A stretch of 64,000 bases of DNA from an uncultured Ectothiorhodospiraceae bacterium (GCA_913061005.1 CAJXSH010000002.1:114807-178806), one strand, 5' to 3'. Counted from the first letter of the stretch, positions 32,949 to 41,651 are shown. Notes: generated from the letters alone by a model not told the origin. Numbers and translations: made by a program.

Positions 32949-33588
32949 TCACCCACGGCGTACCCAATCGTCCGATCGCGATGGTGAACCCCACGAGCGC
33001 AGCGGCAAGCCCACCGTAGAGCACCAGAAGGGCGGGGCTCCAATAAAGGGTGTAGAACCGAAGTTGACTGCCCAGGCCCTGGCTGAGTGACACCATCTCG
33101 GCGACGATCAACATTAAAATGATGGTGCGAAGCGCGTACCTTGCCCGTGCGCGTCGTTCCGATCGGCTCTGCTGCCGCGGAGCCAGTGAACCGACCAACC
33201 AGGCCCCGCCGCCAACCGCAGCCATCAATACCATCTGGTCGGCTTCAAGTCGCAAGTGAATCATCATGTTCACGGCAGCGGCCAGAAGCACCCAGGGTAC
33301 TGCCAGCAGGGTCAGCATTATCGGTGTGATCGTGGCTTCTAAGCCTGGCAGCCGCCGAGAGGCAATCGACAGCGGTATCCCAAAGCCCAGCATGATCAAC
33401 ACTGCCCCCACAAGCCGGGACAGGCTGATCGAAAAGTGGCCCATTGCGGCCTCCCACTCGGCGAGAATCCAAGCGAGCTCGGAGGGACTCCCAACGATCG
33501 CGGCGGTGGTCCACACCCCGATGCCCAGGCCAACCGCAACGGTCACGGCCCCATAAAAAAAGCGTCTGTCTGCTAACCGACGATGCAT
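32911..33588 (-). CDS. Orphan ABC permease, SsuC/TauC-like
   Basis: 225-residue protein with five or six membrane helices. The end VAEMVSLSQGLGSQLRFYTLYWSPALLVLYGGLAAALVGF resembles the region after the EAA loop in nitrate/sulfonate/taurine importer permeases. The EAA loop itself is poorly conserved here. No cognate ATPase is adjacent on this strand; the membrane-anchored binding protein on the other strand is the nearest possible partner. The gene has its own sigma-54 promoter 50 bases upstream, placing it in the same regulon. Function unknown. Confidence 0.65.
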   Translation of the reverse strand: MHRRLADRRFFYGAVTVAVGLGIGVWTTAAIVGSPSELAWILAEWEAAMGHFSISLSRLVGAVLIMLGFGIPLSIASRRLPGLEATITPIMLTLLAVPWVLLAAAVNMMIHLRLEADQMVLMAAVGGGAWLVGSLAPRQQSRSERRARARYALRTIILMLIVAEMVSLSQGLGSQLRFYTLYWSPALLVLYGGLAAALVGFTIAIGRLGTPWVIKGLERFAGPHG

Positions 33589-33637
33589 CGCCCTACCACT
33601 CGCTCGTGGATTGCCGTTTTATGTAACCCATATTCAG

Positions 33638-33653
33638 TGCAAGTGCCATGCCA
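33638..33653 (-). promoter_or_regulatory. Sigma-54 promoter of the orphan permease gene
   Basis: Minus strand TGGCATGGCACTTGCA is a near-ideal -24/-12 match. The predicted start near 33627 leaves a leader of about 38 bases. Confidence 0.78.
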
Positions 33654-33670
33654 GTGATTATCGTCCATGG

Positions 33671-33690
33671 ACGTTCTGAAAGAATGACAC
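33671..33690 (-). promoter_or_regulatory. Gapped relative of the upstream activator element
   Basis: The minus strand reads GTGTCATT, then CTTTC, then AGAACGT. It shares GTGTCATT and a GAAC half with the 18-base element, but with three extra bases between. It lies 17 bases before the -24 box of the permease promoter and also upstream of the activator gene, so it could serve autoregulation. Confidence 0.35.
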
Positions 33691-33821
33691 ACTGTCTCAG
33701 GCAAGAGACTGGTCCAATTCCAAAAGCTTGACATCTACCAAGAGTGCATGAAGGGTGTTGACATAATAATAGTTAAGTAGTCGTCGGAATCCATCGTCGA
33801 TTGCGGTTGGAGGAGAGCGAG

Positions 33822-35843
33822 TTGCGGAGCGAACATTATATTCACTCCAAGCGGGTGGAGGAGTCTGTTCGGCGGTGGAGTGCCTACTCCCCGACCCGGA
33901 TTATCCGGCCAGAGGAGGTCCGCGTCGCGATGTCGTGGAAGCGTTCTCTGGTCAATTACTCCCTCGACCCCGGGATCCCCGGGGTTGAAATTGTCCTCGA
34001 TCAGGCAAAACTGCGCCATCGCCGCGAACAGCTTGGCGAGCTCTACCACATCGCCGAGGCTGAGATGCGGGGCCTCTACAGGCAGATTGCGCAATCGGGT
34101 TACTCGGTCCTGTTGACTGACGCCGATGGCTATATCCTGCATCGGCTGGGTGACCCCGGATTGGCCGAGCAGTTCGAACGAGTTGGACTCTGGCCTGGTG
34201 CGGACTGGAGCGAATCAACCGTTGGCACGAATGGTATCGGGACCTGCATCGCGGAAGGCCGGCCGGTCACTATCCATCGCGATGAGCATTTTCTCAGTCG
34301 CAATACGGAGCTGTCCTGCTCTGCCGCGCCCATCTGCGATCCGCAGGGTCGTTTGGTGGCTGTGCTGGATATTTCTTCTGCGCAGGCAAACAACACCCGT
34401 GAGATCCAGTACCATACCATCGCGCTGGTTCAACAGTCCGCTCGGGTTATCGAAAACCTCTACTTTCTGGATCGTCACGCCAATGCGTTTGTGATTCGAT
34501 TTCACGAGCGGGTGTCTCTGATCGATTCGCCGGGCGCAGGCATGGTAGCGGTCGATCGGGATGGTCAAACAATCGCGTTCAATAATCGGGCACGTGAGCT
34601 GTTCGGTATTCGGACGGCCGACTCAGTGGTCAACGAACCCCTCGAAAAACTGCTGGGCATCACAGCGTCCTCCATCCATGCGCACGCATCGACGCAAGGC
34701 GATACGCCGATGCGGCTTCGCGATGCGCGCTCGGGTGAAGCGCTTTTCGGGGCATTGCAAAAGCCCCTGCTCAAACCGGCTTCCAAAACTAAAGTGCAGC
34801 GGCCGGGTGACCAACCCGTGGGTGGTGAGTGCGGCGATGCAGGGGAATTGTCGCTGGAAGCGATGGCCAACAACGGCGACGAGCAGGTCGCAAAGATCGT
34901 GCAGTGTGCCCGCCGGGTGGTGGACCGAAATGTCCCGATCGTTTTGTGCGGAGAAACGGGTACCGGCAAGGAAGTTCTCGCGAGGGCGATGCACAATGCC
35001 AGTGCACGTCATAAGCGTCCTTTCGTCGCCGTTAATTGTGCCGCCATCCCCGAGTCGCTGATTGAAAGCGAGCTTTTCGGGTACCGCCATGGTGCTTTTA
35101 CTGGCGCAAAGCGCGAAGGTATGCGGGGCAAAGTGCTTGAATCCAGTGGCGGTACGCTGTTTCTCGATGAGATCGGTGATATGCCGCCAGAACTCCAGAC
35201 CCGGTTCCTCCGGGTGCTGGAGCAAAAAGAGGTCATGCCACTCGGTAGTGAGGAACCGGTGCCGGTCGAGCTAAACGTCATCAGCGCCACTCACCGTAAT
35301 CTGCTGCAATTGGTCGAGGAAGGGCTCTTTCGAGACGATCTTTACTACCGGCTCAATGCCATCACACTCGAACTGCCGCCGCTGCGTGAGCGCAGCGACA
35401 AAGATCGCGTCATTACTGCTGCCCTCGCCGCGGAAACCGGCGGTGATGAAGACGTCGCAATCGATGAGGCTGCATACCAGCGACTGCTTGACTACCCCTG
35501 GCCCGGCAACGTCAGGCAACTTCGCAACTGCCTGAGAACAGCCATTGCGCTGTCTGATGATGGCGTCATTCGAGTTGGGGATCTGCCGGGGGTAATCGTC
35601 GGCGAAGAGATGCCAGCCGCCGCCGCGAGATCAAGCAGTGTTTCTCAAGGCGATCTTGCTGATCCAGCGCTAAGTGACTCGGGGCGCGCCGATAGTCCAC
35701 TGGAAGCCGCTGAGCGGGATACGCTACTTAGAGAGCTTGAACAGCACCGGTGGAATATCACAAAAACCGCTGAGCGGCTGGGCGTGAGTCGTAACACTCT
35801 GTACCGGAAACTGAAGAAATACGGAATCGATACCGAGCACTGA
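33822..35843 (+). CDS. AcoR-type sigma-54-dependent transcriptional activator
   Basis: 673 aa from a TTG placed 6 bases after GGAGGAG; a TTG seven codons earlier is the alternative. Order of domains: a GAF sensor (about 50-205, with STVGTNGIGTCIAEGRPV and the AcoR-typical SCSAAPICDPQGRLVAVLDIS), a PAS-like segment (GAGMVAVDRDGQTIAFNNRARELFG), the AAA+ core with Walker A GETGTGKE (377-384), GAFTGA (424-429) and Walker B LFLDEIGD (D449-E450), and a C-terminal Fis-type helix-turn-helix (WNITKTAERLGVSRNTLYRKL). There is no receiver domain, so it likely senses a small ligand directly. The GAFTGA motif means sigma-54 contact is intact. Three sigma-54 promoters in the same island are its probable targets. 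Confidence 0.9.
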   Translation: MRSEHYIHSKRVEESVRRWSAYSPTRIIRPEEVRVAMSWKRSLVNYSLDPGIPGVEIVLDQAKLRHRREQLGELYHIAEAEMRGLYRQIAQSGYSVLLTDADGYILHRLGDPGLAEQFERVGLWPGADWSESTVGTNGIGTCIAEGRPVTIHRDEHFLSRNTELSCSAAPICDPQGRLVAVLDISSAQANNTREIQYHTIALVQQSARVIENLYFLDRHANAFVIRFHERVSLIDSPGAGMVAVDRDGQTIAFNNRARELFGIRTADSVVNEPLEKLLGITASSIHAHASTQGDTPMRLRDARSGEALFGALQKPLLKPASKTKVQRPGDQPVGGECGDAGELSLEAMANNGDEQVAKIVQCARRVVDRNVPIVLCGETGTGKEVLARAMHNASARHKRPFVAVNCAAIPESLIESELFGYRHGAFTGAKREGMRGKVLESSGGTLFLDEIGDMPPELQTRFLRVLEQKEVMPLGSEEPVPVELNVISATHRNLLQLVEEGLFRDDLYYRLNAITLELPPLRERSDKDRVITAALAAETGGDEDVAIDEAAYQRLLDYPWPGNVRQLRNCLRTAIALSDDGVIRVGDLPGVIVGEEMPAAAARSSSVSQGDLADPALSDSGRADSPLEAAERDTLLRELEQHRWNITKTAERLGVSRNTLYRKLKKYGIDTEH

Positions 35844-35874
35844 TCCATCCAACCCATCAAAAAGGACGCCGATC

Positions 35875-36390
35875 ATGGACGCGCAAGCACTGCGTGCATG
35901 CCAGCAACCCCTCAAAGAACGCTACCGGGACGAGCCCGACACGGCGCTGATCCCTGCAAGAGCTGAGGCGCAATTGGCCGATGAGGATATCGCGTGCACG
36001 CTTCAGACCTGGTCGGGGGAGTTGGTGGCCGGTCTCCATCCCGCGGCAGGCGGGGATGGGTCCCATGCCTGTTCCGCGGACATGCTACTCCAAGCGCTCG
36101 CCGCCTGCGCCGGTGTGACCCTCAAGAGCGTTGCAACGGCGATGGGCATCGAGCTGCGGCAGAGTCGCGTCATCGTCGAAGGCCATTGGGATGCGCGCGG
36201 CACCCTCGCCCTGGATCCTGAAGTGCCCGTGGGGTTACGCGACGTTCATCTTCGCTTTGAACTTGATAGCGACGCGGATGATGCCACGCTCAGTAAACTG
36301 ATCGAGTTGACCGAACGCTATTGTGTGATCCATCAAACACTGGCGTCGCCGCCCCACCAATCGGTTGAGTTTGTCCGCTCGATCGGCTGA
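35875..36390 (+). CDS. OsmC family protein
   Basis: 171-residue OsmC/Ohr-superfamily protein. The two redox cysteines are visible in LLQALAACAGVTLKSVA and ELTERYCVIHQTL. An N-terminal extension of about 40 residues precedes the domain. It is distinct from the Ohr encoded later in the window. It lies 31 bases after the activator gene and 15 before the S9 peptidase, so the three are likely one transcript. Its substrate is unknown; detoxifying reactive by-products of alcohol oxidation is only a guess. Confidence 0.8.
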   Translation: MDAQALRACQQPLKERYRDEPDTALIPARAEAQLADEDIACTLQTWSGELVAGLHPAAGGDGSHACSADMLLQALAACAGVTLKSVATAMGIELRQSRVIVEGHWDARGTLALDPEVPVGLRDVHLRFELDSDADDATLSKLIELTERYCVIHQTLASPPHQSVEFVRSIG

Positions 36391-36405
36391 TCCGCCAAGT
36401 CTGTC

Positions 36406-38259
36406 GTGAGCCGCCACGTCCTTCCATGGGGAGATTGGCCCGGCACGGTCAGCGTGGAAGCGCTTGCGGGTCAAAAGCGGTTGACCGGCTTTGCGGTGAC
36501 GCCGGATGGCGCTCGCCTGGCCTGGTCGGAACATGACCCGGGTGACGACTCGACGCGTCTGCGTGTCGCTGATCGTGACCTGACTGACGTGTGGTCGCCC
36601 GACGGCGTCGCGCCGCGATGCCGGATGCACGGGTATGGGGGGCGGGCGATCTGGCCCGGCACCGGCGCGTATCCCTGGATTTTCATACAGGACGAGGACC
36701 AGGGCGTGTGGGCGCTGACATCCCAGGGTAAGTCGGTACCGTTACACACGGTATCGGGCTGCCGCCACGCAGATTGCGATGTCCACCCGCCGACCGGCCG
36801 CCTGGTCTTTTTGCAGGAGGCCCCGGGTGAAGATCTGACGCGGCTTGTCTTGTTGGATCTTCAATCCGGTGAGGCTGTTCAGCCGTTTGTCGAGCCCGTT
36901 CCCTTTTCTGCCAGTCCCCGGTTCAGTCCGGATGGTCGTTGGGTTGCCTGGATTTCGTGGGCTGCCAACGAGATGCCCTGGACCCGCTCGCGTCTTTGGT
37001 GCCTCGATGTCGAAAGCGGCACCTGCGAGGCATTGACCGATGGCCAGTCTTCGGTCATCGAACCACGGTGGGGCGCCGACGGATCGTTGTATTACCTCGA
37101 TGATCGGGCCGGCTGGTGGCAACTTTATCGTCTGGCCGGTCGGTCAGGCAGACGAGTGGTAGACACTGCCGCCGATATCGGCCGGCCGCCATGGCAGCTG
37201 GCGCATGGACATCACGTCGGCATCGCCGATGACATCACCGTCGCTGTACAAGTGGACTCGGCCCGTTGTGCTGCGGTGAGTATCCACCCATCCGGTGTCG
37301 TGCGGGACATGGGCGTTGCCGAGGTGGATATCACGCAGCTTCAGGCAGGCGGTGATGATGTCTGGTATCTCGGCAGCCGAGAAAACACACCGCCTGCGAT
37401 TTGTCGACTCGATATGGCGTCCGGTCAGGTCGAACGAATCGTCTGCCTGGAGACAAGCCCGGATCCGGATAGCGTCTCGCGCCCGGAGAAGATGGTCGCG
37501 CAAGGTGCGCAGGGTGCGGTTCATGGCTACCTCTACCGCCCCCACTGTCCGGGTGTCAGTGGTCCGGAGGCTGGGCGGCCGCCGCTTTTGCTCCGGGCAC
37601 ACGGCGGACCGACGGCCATGCGCAGTCCGGCGTGGAATCCAGAGGTTCAGTTCTGGACCGGGCACGGTGTAGCGGTGCTGGAGGTCAATTATGGCGGCAG
37701 CAGCGGGCATGGTCGTCACTACCGGGAACGTCTGCGTGGCAACTGGGGCATTACCGATCGTGATGACTGTATCTGCATGGCAGATGCGGTTGCGGCTGAG
37801 GGTTTGTGCGATCCCGGGCAGATGTTTATCGCCGGGAATAGCGCCGGCGGGTTAACCGTGTTGAATGCCTTGCGTCAAACCGGCCGGTTCCGAGGGGGGT
37901 TGTGTCGGTGGGCCGTGACGGATCTGGCCCGGTTGGCCACCCTCACCCATCGGTTTGAACGGGGTTACCTTGACTTTCTGGTCGGCGACCCAGTGGCGCA
38001 TGCGTCTTTGTATGCCCATCGTTCGCCGGCGCTGAATGCCGATGAGATCACAACGCCGGTCCTGCTGGTCCAGGGCGACGCTGACCAGATCGTGCCCGTT
38101 AGTCAGGCAACCGCGATGGCCGATGCGATGATCGCCAATGGTGGCCACGCCGAGCTCCACGTCTATCCGGGTGAGGGGCACGGCCTGCGCAATGCGGCCA
38201 ATGTCCGGTCCGCGGCGAGCAGCGAACTGGCATTCGTCCGGGGGATGCTCAGGCGATAG
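36406..38259 (+). CDS. S9 prolyl-oligopeptidase family peptidase (PqqH-like)
   Basis: 617 aa. An N-terminal beta-propeller (about 1-360, with WDxDxx-like repeats such as SPRFSPDGRWVAWISW) precedes an alpha/beta-hydrolase. The catalytic triad is Ser479 (GNSAGG), Asp560 (GDADQIVP) and His592 (GEGHGLR). There is no signal peptide, so it is cytoplasmic. The start is GTG. It converges on pqqE with an 8-base gap. Pseudomonas pqq regions carry a comparable S9 peptidase called PqqH; a role in trimming PqqA-derived peptide is inferred from position, not shown. Confidence 0.82.
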   Translation: MSRHVLPWGDWPGTVSVEALAGQKRLTGFAVTPDGARLAWSEHDPGDDSTRLRVADRDLTDVWSPDGVAPRCRMHGYGGRAIWPGTGAYPWIFIQDEDQGVWALTSQGKSVPLHTVSGCRHADCDVHPPTGRLVFLQEAPGEDLTRLVLLDLQSGEAVQPFVEPVPFSASPRFSPDGRWVAWISWAANEMPWTRSRLWCLDVESGTCEALTDGQSSVIEPRWGADGSLYYLDDRAGWWQLYRLAGRSGRRVVDTAADIGRPPWQLAHGHHVGIADDITVAVQVDSARCAAVSIHPSGVVRDMGVAEVDITQLQAGGDDVWYLGSRENTPPAICRLDMASGQVERIVCLETSPDPDSVSRPEKMVAQGAQGAVHGYLYRPHCPGVSGPEAGRPPLLLRAHGGPTAMRSPAWNPEVQFWTGHGVAVLEVNYGGSSGHGRHYRERLRGNWGITDRDDCICMADAVAAEGLCDPGQMFIAGNSAGGLTVLNALRQTGRFRGGLCRWAVTDLARLATLTHRFERGYLDFLVGDPVAHASLYAHRSPALNADEITTPVLLVQGDADQIVPVSQATAMADAMIANGGHAELHVYPGEGHGLRNAANVRSAASSELAFVRGMLRR

Positions 38260-38267
38260 ACGTTCTG

Positions 38268-39401
38268 TTACGACAGTGAGCGGCTGTTTTTGACAGTGCG
38301 CATCACCAAAGGGAACTCATTCTTGCGCTCATCGGCTGCTTCGACTTCACGGACAACCCGCTCATGAAGTGGCGACTTTGGACAGACCGGGTCGGTCGCC
38401 CATGCGTCCCCGGCGAGCAGCAAGGCCTGGCAGCGGCATCCTCCATGGCAACTATGCAGTAACTCGCAGCTACGGCACGGCTCTGGCTGCCAGTCGTGAC
38501 CGCGGAAGACGTTGAACGCATGCGAGTCCTCCCAGATCGCCTGTAGGCGCTCTTCACGGACAGATGGAAGCTCAATCGGCAGCTCTGCTGCTCCATGGCA
38601 AGGCATGGCCCGACCATCCGGGGCGACGCCGAGAAACGTCGTGCCCCAGCCATTCATGCAGGGTTTGGCGGTCTCGTCGTAGTAATCGGAACCGACAAAA
38701 TAAATCTGCATACGGTTGCCGACTTTCTCACGCCAGTGTTGTGTGATCGCTTCGGCGCGTCGTATCTGCTCGCGTGTCGGCATGAGTGCCGCACGGTTGT
38801 GATAGGCCCAGCCGTGATACTGCGTATTCGCCAATTCGACGTAATCGGCGCCAAGGTCCCAGGCTAGCTGCAGAATGCTATCAACACGATCCAGGTTGCG
38901 GCGGTGCATGACGACGTTGAAAACCATGGGGTAGTCATGCGCCTTGATTGCCTGCGCCATCCGTTCCTTTGTCGAGAAGTGGTGACCGCCGGCGATTTCA
39001 TCCGATGGTCCGCTGCTATCGGCCTGGAAGCTGATCTGGATGTGATCAAGGCCTGCCCGTTTCAGCTCACCAAGGCGGGTTTCATCCAGACCCACCCCTG
39101 ATGTGAGCAGGTTGCTGTAGAAGCCAAGTTCCCGCGCGTGTCCGACGATTGTCTCGAGGTCTTTGCGAAGCAGCGGCTCCCCGCCAGAGATACCGAGCTG
39201 TACAGCCCCCATGGCGCGTGCCTGGTCCAGGACAGAGAGCCACTCATCGGTTTCAAGCTCATTGCGATAGCGTGCAAACGCAATGGGATTCGAACAGTAG
39301 GCACACTGCAGCGGGCAGCGATAAGTCACTTCAGCCAGCAGCCACAGTGGGATGGGCGTCGCGTTGGCGGCGGGCGTCACCTGGCTTTCTACACTAGCCA
39401 T
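38268..39401 (-). CDS. pqqE: PqqA peptide cyclase (radical SAM) PqqE
   Basis: 377 aa. The radical-SAM cluster motif is C29-X3-C33-X2-C36 (YRCPLQCAYCSN). The C-terminal SPASM region binds auxiliary clusters (GTTFLGVAPDGRAMPCHG; CRSCELLHSCHGGCRCQ). It forms the Glu-Tyr carbon-carbon cross-link in PqqA, the first committed PQQ step. It overlaps pqqD by 8 bases, and PqqD is the chaperone that presents PqqA to it. Confidence 0.96.
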   Translation of the reverse strand: MASVESQVTPAANATPIPLWLLAEVTYRCPLQCAYCSNPIAFARYRNELETDEWLSVLDQARAMGAVQLGISGGEPLLRKDLETIVGHARELGFYSNLLTSGVGLDETRLGELKRAGLDHIQISFQADSSGPSDEIAGGHHFSTKERMAQAIKAHDYPMVFNVVMHRRNLDRVDSILQLAWDLGADYVELANTQYHGWAYHNRAALMPTREQIRRAEAITQHWREKVGNRMQIYFVGSDYYDETAKPCMNGWGTTFLGVAPDGRAMPCHGAAELPIELPSVREERLQAIWEDSHAFNVFRGHDWQPEPCRSCELLHSCHGGCRCQALLLAGDAWATDPVCPKSPLHERVVREVEAADERKNEFPLVMRTVKNSRSLS

Positions 39402-39675
39402 CGTCGTCCCCTTCGGTTGTCCTCAGCCACCCCTTGGTGTTCGCCTCTTCCAGAAAAGTGATCACATCCGCTGTCAGATCGGCGCTCGGAAAGGCCTGCT
39501 GCAAATCAGCGATCAACCCATCCACAGTGCGGCCGTCGCAGCGCGACAGGATCTCGCCGGCCGGTCCGTTCAGCTTGATCATCCCCTCTGGATAGAGCAT
39601 GACGTAAGCCGATTGCGCAGCCTCCCATTGAAGGCGCATACCGGCACTGAGCCAGATTCGCACATCGCCGTTCAT
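39394..39675 (-). CDS. pqqD: PqqA-binding chaperone PqqD
   Basis: 93-residue RRE-fold protein, typical length. [33 protein letters not shown] is the PqqD core (substrates and family members show LYPEGxxxLNxtaaeIL). It overlaps both pqqC (4 bases) and pqqE (8 bases). Confidence 0.95.
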   Translation of the reverse strand: MNGDVRIWLSAGMRLQWEAAQSAYVMLYPEGMIKLNGPAGEILSRCDGRTVDGLIADLQQAFPSADLTADVITFLEEANTKGWLRTTEGDDDG

Positions 39676-40421
39676 TGATCTTCAACCGCCTGATAGGGCG
39701 GCATCTCCACGATAAACGCCAGATACATGGCATCGAGCATTGACCAGAGCACATCCAGCTTGAAACCAAGCGTCTCCAGCGCCCGCTGCTGAGCCTCGGC
39801 ACTGCGGAAATGTGCCAGGGTCAGCGACAAGCCGTGCTCGACGTCTCGCCGAGCCTGACCCAGACGATTCCGAAAATAGGCAAGCCCCTCATTGTCCACC
39901 CATGGATAGTGCTGTGGCCACGTGGAAAGGCGGGATCGGTGCGCCTCGGGGGCGAATAGCTCTGTCAGAGAGGAACAGACCGCCTCTTCCCAGGGGCGCT
40001 GGCGGGCAAAGGTGATATACCCGTCCACGGCAAAACGCACACCGGGAAGGACCTCATCGAGCGAGAGCAGTCGCTCACGCGACACGCCGACCGCCTCCCC
40101 CAGCCGCAGCCATGCCTCGATACCGCCGGGGTCATCGCCGCGGCCATCGTGATCGATGATTCTCTGCACCCATTCGCGGCGGACCGCCGGATCGGGGCAG
40201 TTAGCGAGCAAGGCAGCATCTTTGCGGGGGATGCTGACCTGATAGTAAAAACGATTGATGACCCAACCCTGCAGCTGTTCGCGATTGAGCTCGCCACGGG
40301 CCATCATCCGCTGGAAAGGATGATGGAGATGGTAATACCGCTCCATTGCCTGTAACCGACGCTTGAACGCATCGGCCGACAGCGCAGTCGTTATCGGTTC
40401 AGAAGCGGATGTCCATGCCAT
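39672..40421 (-). CDS. pqqC: Pyrroloquinoline-quinone synthase PqqC
   Basis: 249 aa from the ATG at [22 protein letters not shown]; the open frame continues 42 codons upstream across pqqB but is unlike PqqC. The sequence [33 protein letters not shown] and [23 protein letters not shown] are diagnostic. It is a cofactorless oxidase for the last eight-electron oxidation. The 5' end overlaps pqqB by 23 bases. Confidence 0.96.
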   Translation of the reverse strand: MAWTSASEPITTALSADAFKRRLQAMERYYHLHHPFQRMMARGELNREQLQGWVINRFYYQVSIPRKDAALLANCPDPAVRREWVQRIIDHDGRGDDPGGIEAWLRLGEAVGVSRERLLSLDEVLPGVRFAVDGYITFARQRPWEEAVCSSLTELFAPEAHRSRLSTWPQHYPWVDNEGLAYFRNRLGQARRDVEHGLSLTLAHFRSAEAQQRALETLGFKLDVLWSMLDAMYLAFIVEMPPYQAVEDQ

Positions 40422-41313
40422 CGTGGGATACCTCGATACCCAGCGCCTCAAGCCGAGCCCGCTCGTCGGATTCGGGGTCAAGCACGGGGTTGGTGTTGTT
40501 GATGTGGACGAGGATTCGGCGAGCGAGCGGGTAGTCGGCGAGCACATCCAGCATGCCGCCTTCGCCGGTCAGCGGTAGATGGCCCATCTCGCGTGAGGTC
40601 TTTTTCCCGCCGACGACCCGGGCCATCTCGTCATCGGTCCAGGTCGTTCCGTCCACCATGATAATGTCCGCACTCGCCATCCACGCCTTCAAACGCTCGT
40701 CGACTTCACCCAGCCCCGGGGCATAGAAGGCCCGTTTTCCGGTATCGGGACTGTCGATGACAAACCCCAGATTGTCTCCAGGACGCGGATCCTGCCGGTG
40801 GCTTGAGTAGGGGGGCGCCTTGCTGGTGAGCGGGACCGGCAGGATACGAATGCCAGGTGTTTCCGGGGGCTCGACCGCGGCGCCATCCAGAGGCAGGTGC
40901 GAGATGCGGACGCCGCAATAGTGCTCGAGCATCTCGAAGATCGGAAACCCGCTGCGCAGGTCCTCTTCAGTCCGTTCGGTGCAGTAGATGGCGAGAGGTT
41001 GGTCGCTCTCGCGCATCATCAGCAGGCCTGTGACATGGTCAATCTGGCTGTCCATCAGCGCGATCGCTGCAATGCTCGAGCTTCGCACCGCGCCGCTTGG
41101 GTGCAATACCGCGTTGTCCAGGATCTGTTGGCGGATATCGGGTGATGCATTGACCAACAGCCATTGCTGGCCGTTTTGTGAGACTGCAATCGATGATTGC
41201 GAACGGCGTTCTTTGACCAGCCGGCCGTTGCGCGCGGCCCGGCAACGGGGCGAGTCACAGTTCCACTGAGGGAACCCGCCACCGGCGGCGGAGCCAAGAA
41301 CGCGTATGTGCAT
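40399..41313 (-). CDS. pqqB: PQQ biosynthesis protein PqqB
   Basis: 304-residue metallo-beta-lactamase-fold hydroxylase. [24 protein letters not shown] is the family N terminus with the CXCC-like zinc region, and [16 protein letters not shown] and [15 protein letters not shown] match. It is proposed to hydroxylate the Glu-Tyr intermediate. The ribosome-binding site is weak, and a hairpin lies between pqqA and pqqB. Confidence 0.95.
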   Translation of the reverse strand: MHIRVLGSAAGGGFPQWNCDSPRCRAARNGRLVKERRSQSSIAVSQNGQQWLLVNASPDIRQQILDNAVLHPSGAVRSSSIAAIALMDSQIDHVTGLLMMRESDQPLAIYCTERTEEDLRSGFPIFEMLEHYCGVRISHLPLDGAAVEPPETPGIRILPVPLTSKAPPYSSHRQDPRPGDNLGFVIDSPDTGKRAFYAPGLGEVDERLKAWMASADIIMVDGTTWTDDEMARVVGGKKTSREMGHLPLTGEGGMLDVLADYPLARRILVHINNTNPVLDPESDERARLEALGIEVSHDGMDIRF

Positions 41314-41322
41314 GGTAGGAAA

Positions 41323-41346
41323 GCGGGGGCAGGAGTCCGCCCCCGC
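41323..41346 (-). terminator. pqqA-pqqB intergenic hairpin (attenuator-like)
   Basis: GCGGGGGC and GCCCCCGC form a perfect 8-bp GC stem around an 8-base loop. On the transcribed (minus) strand only TTT follows, so termination is likely partial. This would give more pqqA than pqqBCDE mRNA, as known in Methylobacterium. Confidence 0.7.
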
Positions 41347-41352
41347 AGGGTC

Positions 41353-41427
41353 TTATCGAGCTGTTACGTAGAGGTTGATTTCAAAACCCAAACGCATTTC
41401 CTGATACTCAGGCTTATTCCACTCCAT
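41353..41427 (-). CDS. pqqA: PQQ precursor peptide PqqA
   Basis: 24-residue peptide beginning MEWNKPEYQEMRLGFEINLY. Glu16 and Tyr20 are exactly where the PQQ skeleton residues sit in characterised PqqA peptides. AGGAGG lies just upstream of the ATG. It is too short for ordinary gene callers. It heads pqqABCDE and is preceded 75 bases upstream by a sigma-54 promoter. Confidence 0.97.
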   Translation of the reverse strand: MEWNKPEYQEMRLGFEINLYVTAR

Positions 41428-41501
41428 TATCTCTTCCTCCTGTCATGACATGTCGCCGGGTCGCCCCGGCACCGGTCGACCGTATCGGTCGTTTATCGTT
41501 A

Positions 41502-41517
41502 TGCAAGGGCCATACCA
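41502..41517 (-). promoter_or_regulatory. Sigma-54 promoter of pqqABCDE
   Basis: Minus strand TGGTATGGCCCTTGCA fits TGGYRYR-N4-TTGCW at every conserved position. The predicted start near 41491 gives a leader of roughly 64 bases before pqqA. Confidence 0.8.
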
Positions 41518-41546
41518 ACCCCCTTGCATGCTTTATGCGGCCAGGC

Positions 41547-41564
41547 TTTGTTCCGAAATGACAC
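41547..41564 (-). promoter_or_regulatory. Putative upstream activator element, copy 2
   Basis: Minus strand GTGTCATTTCGGAACAAA, 16 of 18 identical to copy 1 near 26871. It lies 29 bases before the pqqA -24 box and 87 bases from the weaker divergent promoter candidate, so one site could serve both directions. Confidence 0.65.
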
Positions 41565-41651
41565 CGTGATGCCCCCGGACAGCCGAACGCCGTCACGGTT
41601 ATGACACACAATGTCGGGCGGCGCAATCGATGCCCCGGGCGCGGTGATCGT

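Noticed and set aside
39910..39930. CCACGTGG core as a third parS in pqqC
   Set aside because: Only the central 8-10 bases match; the outer TGTT and ACA arms are absent.
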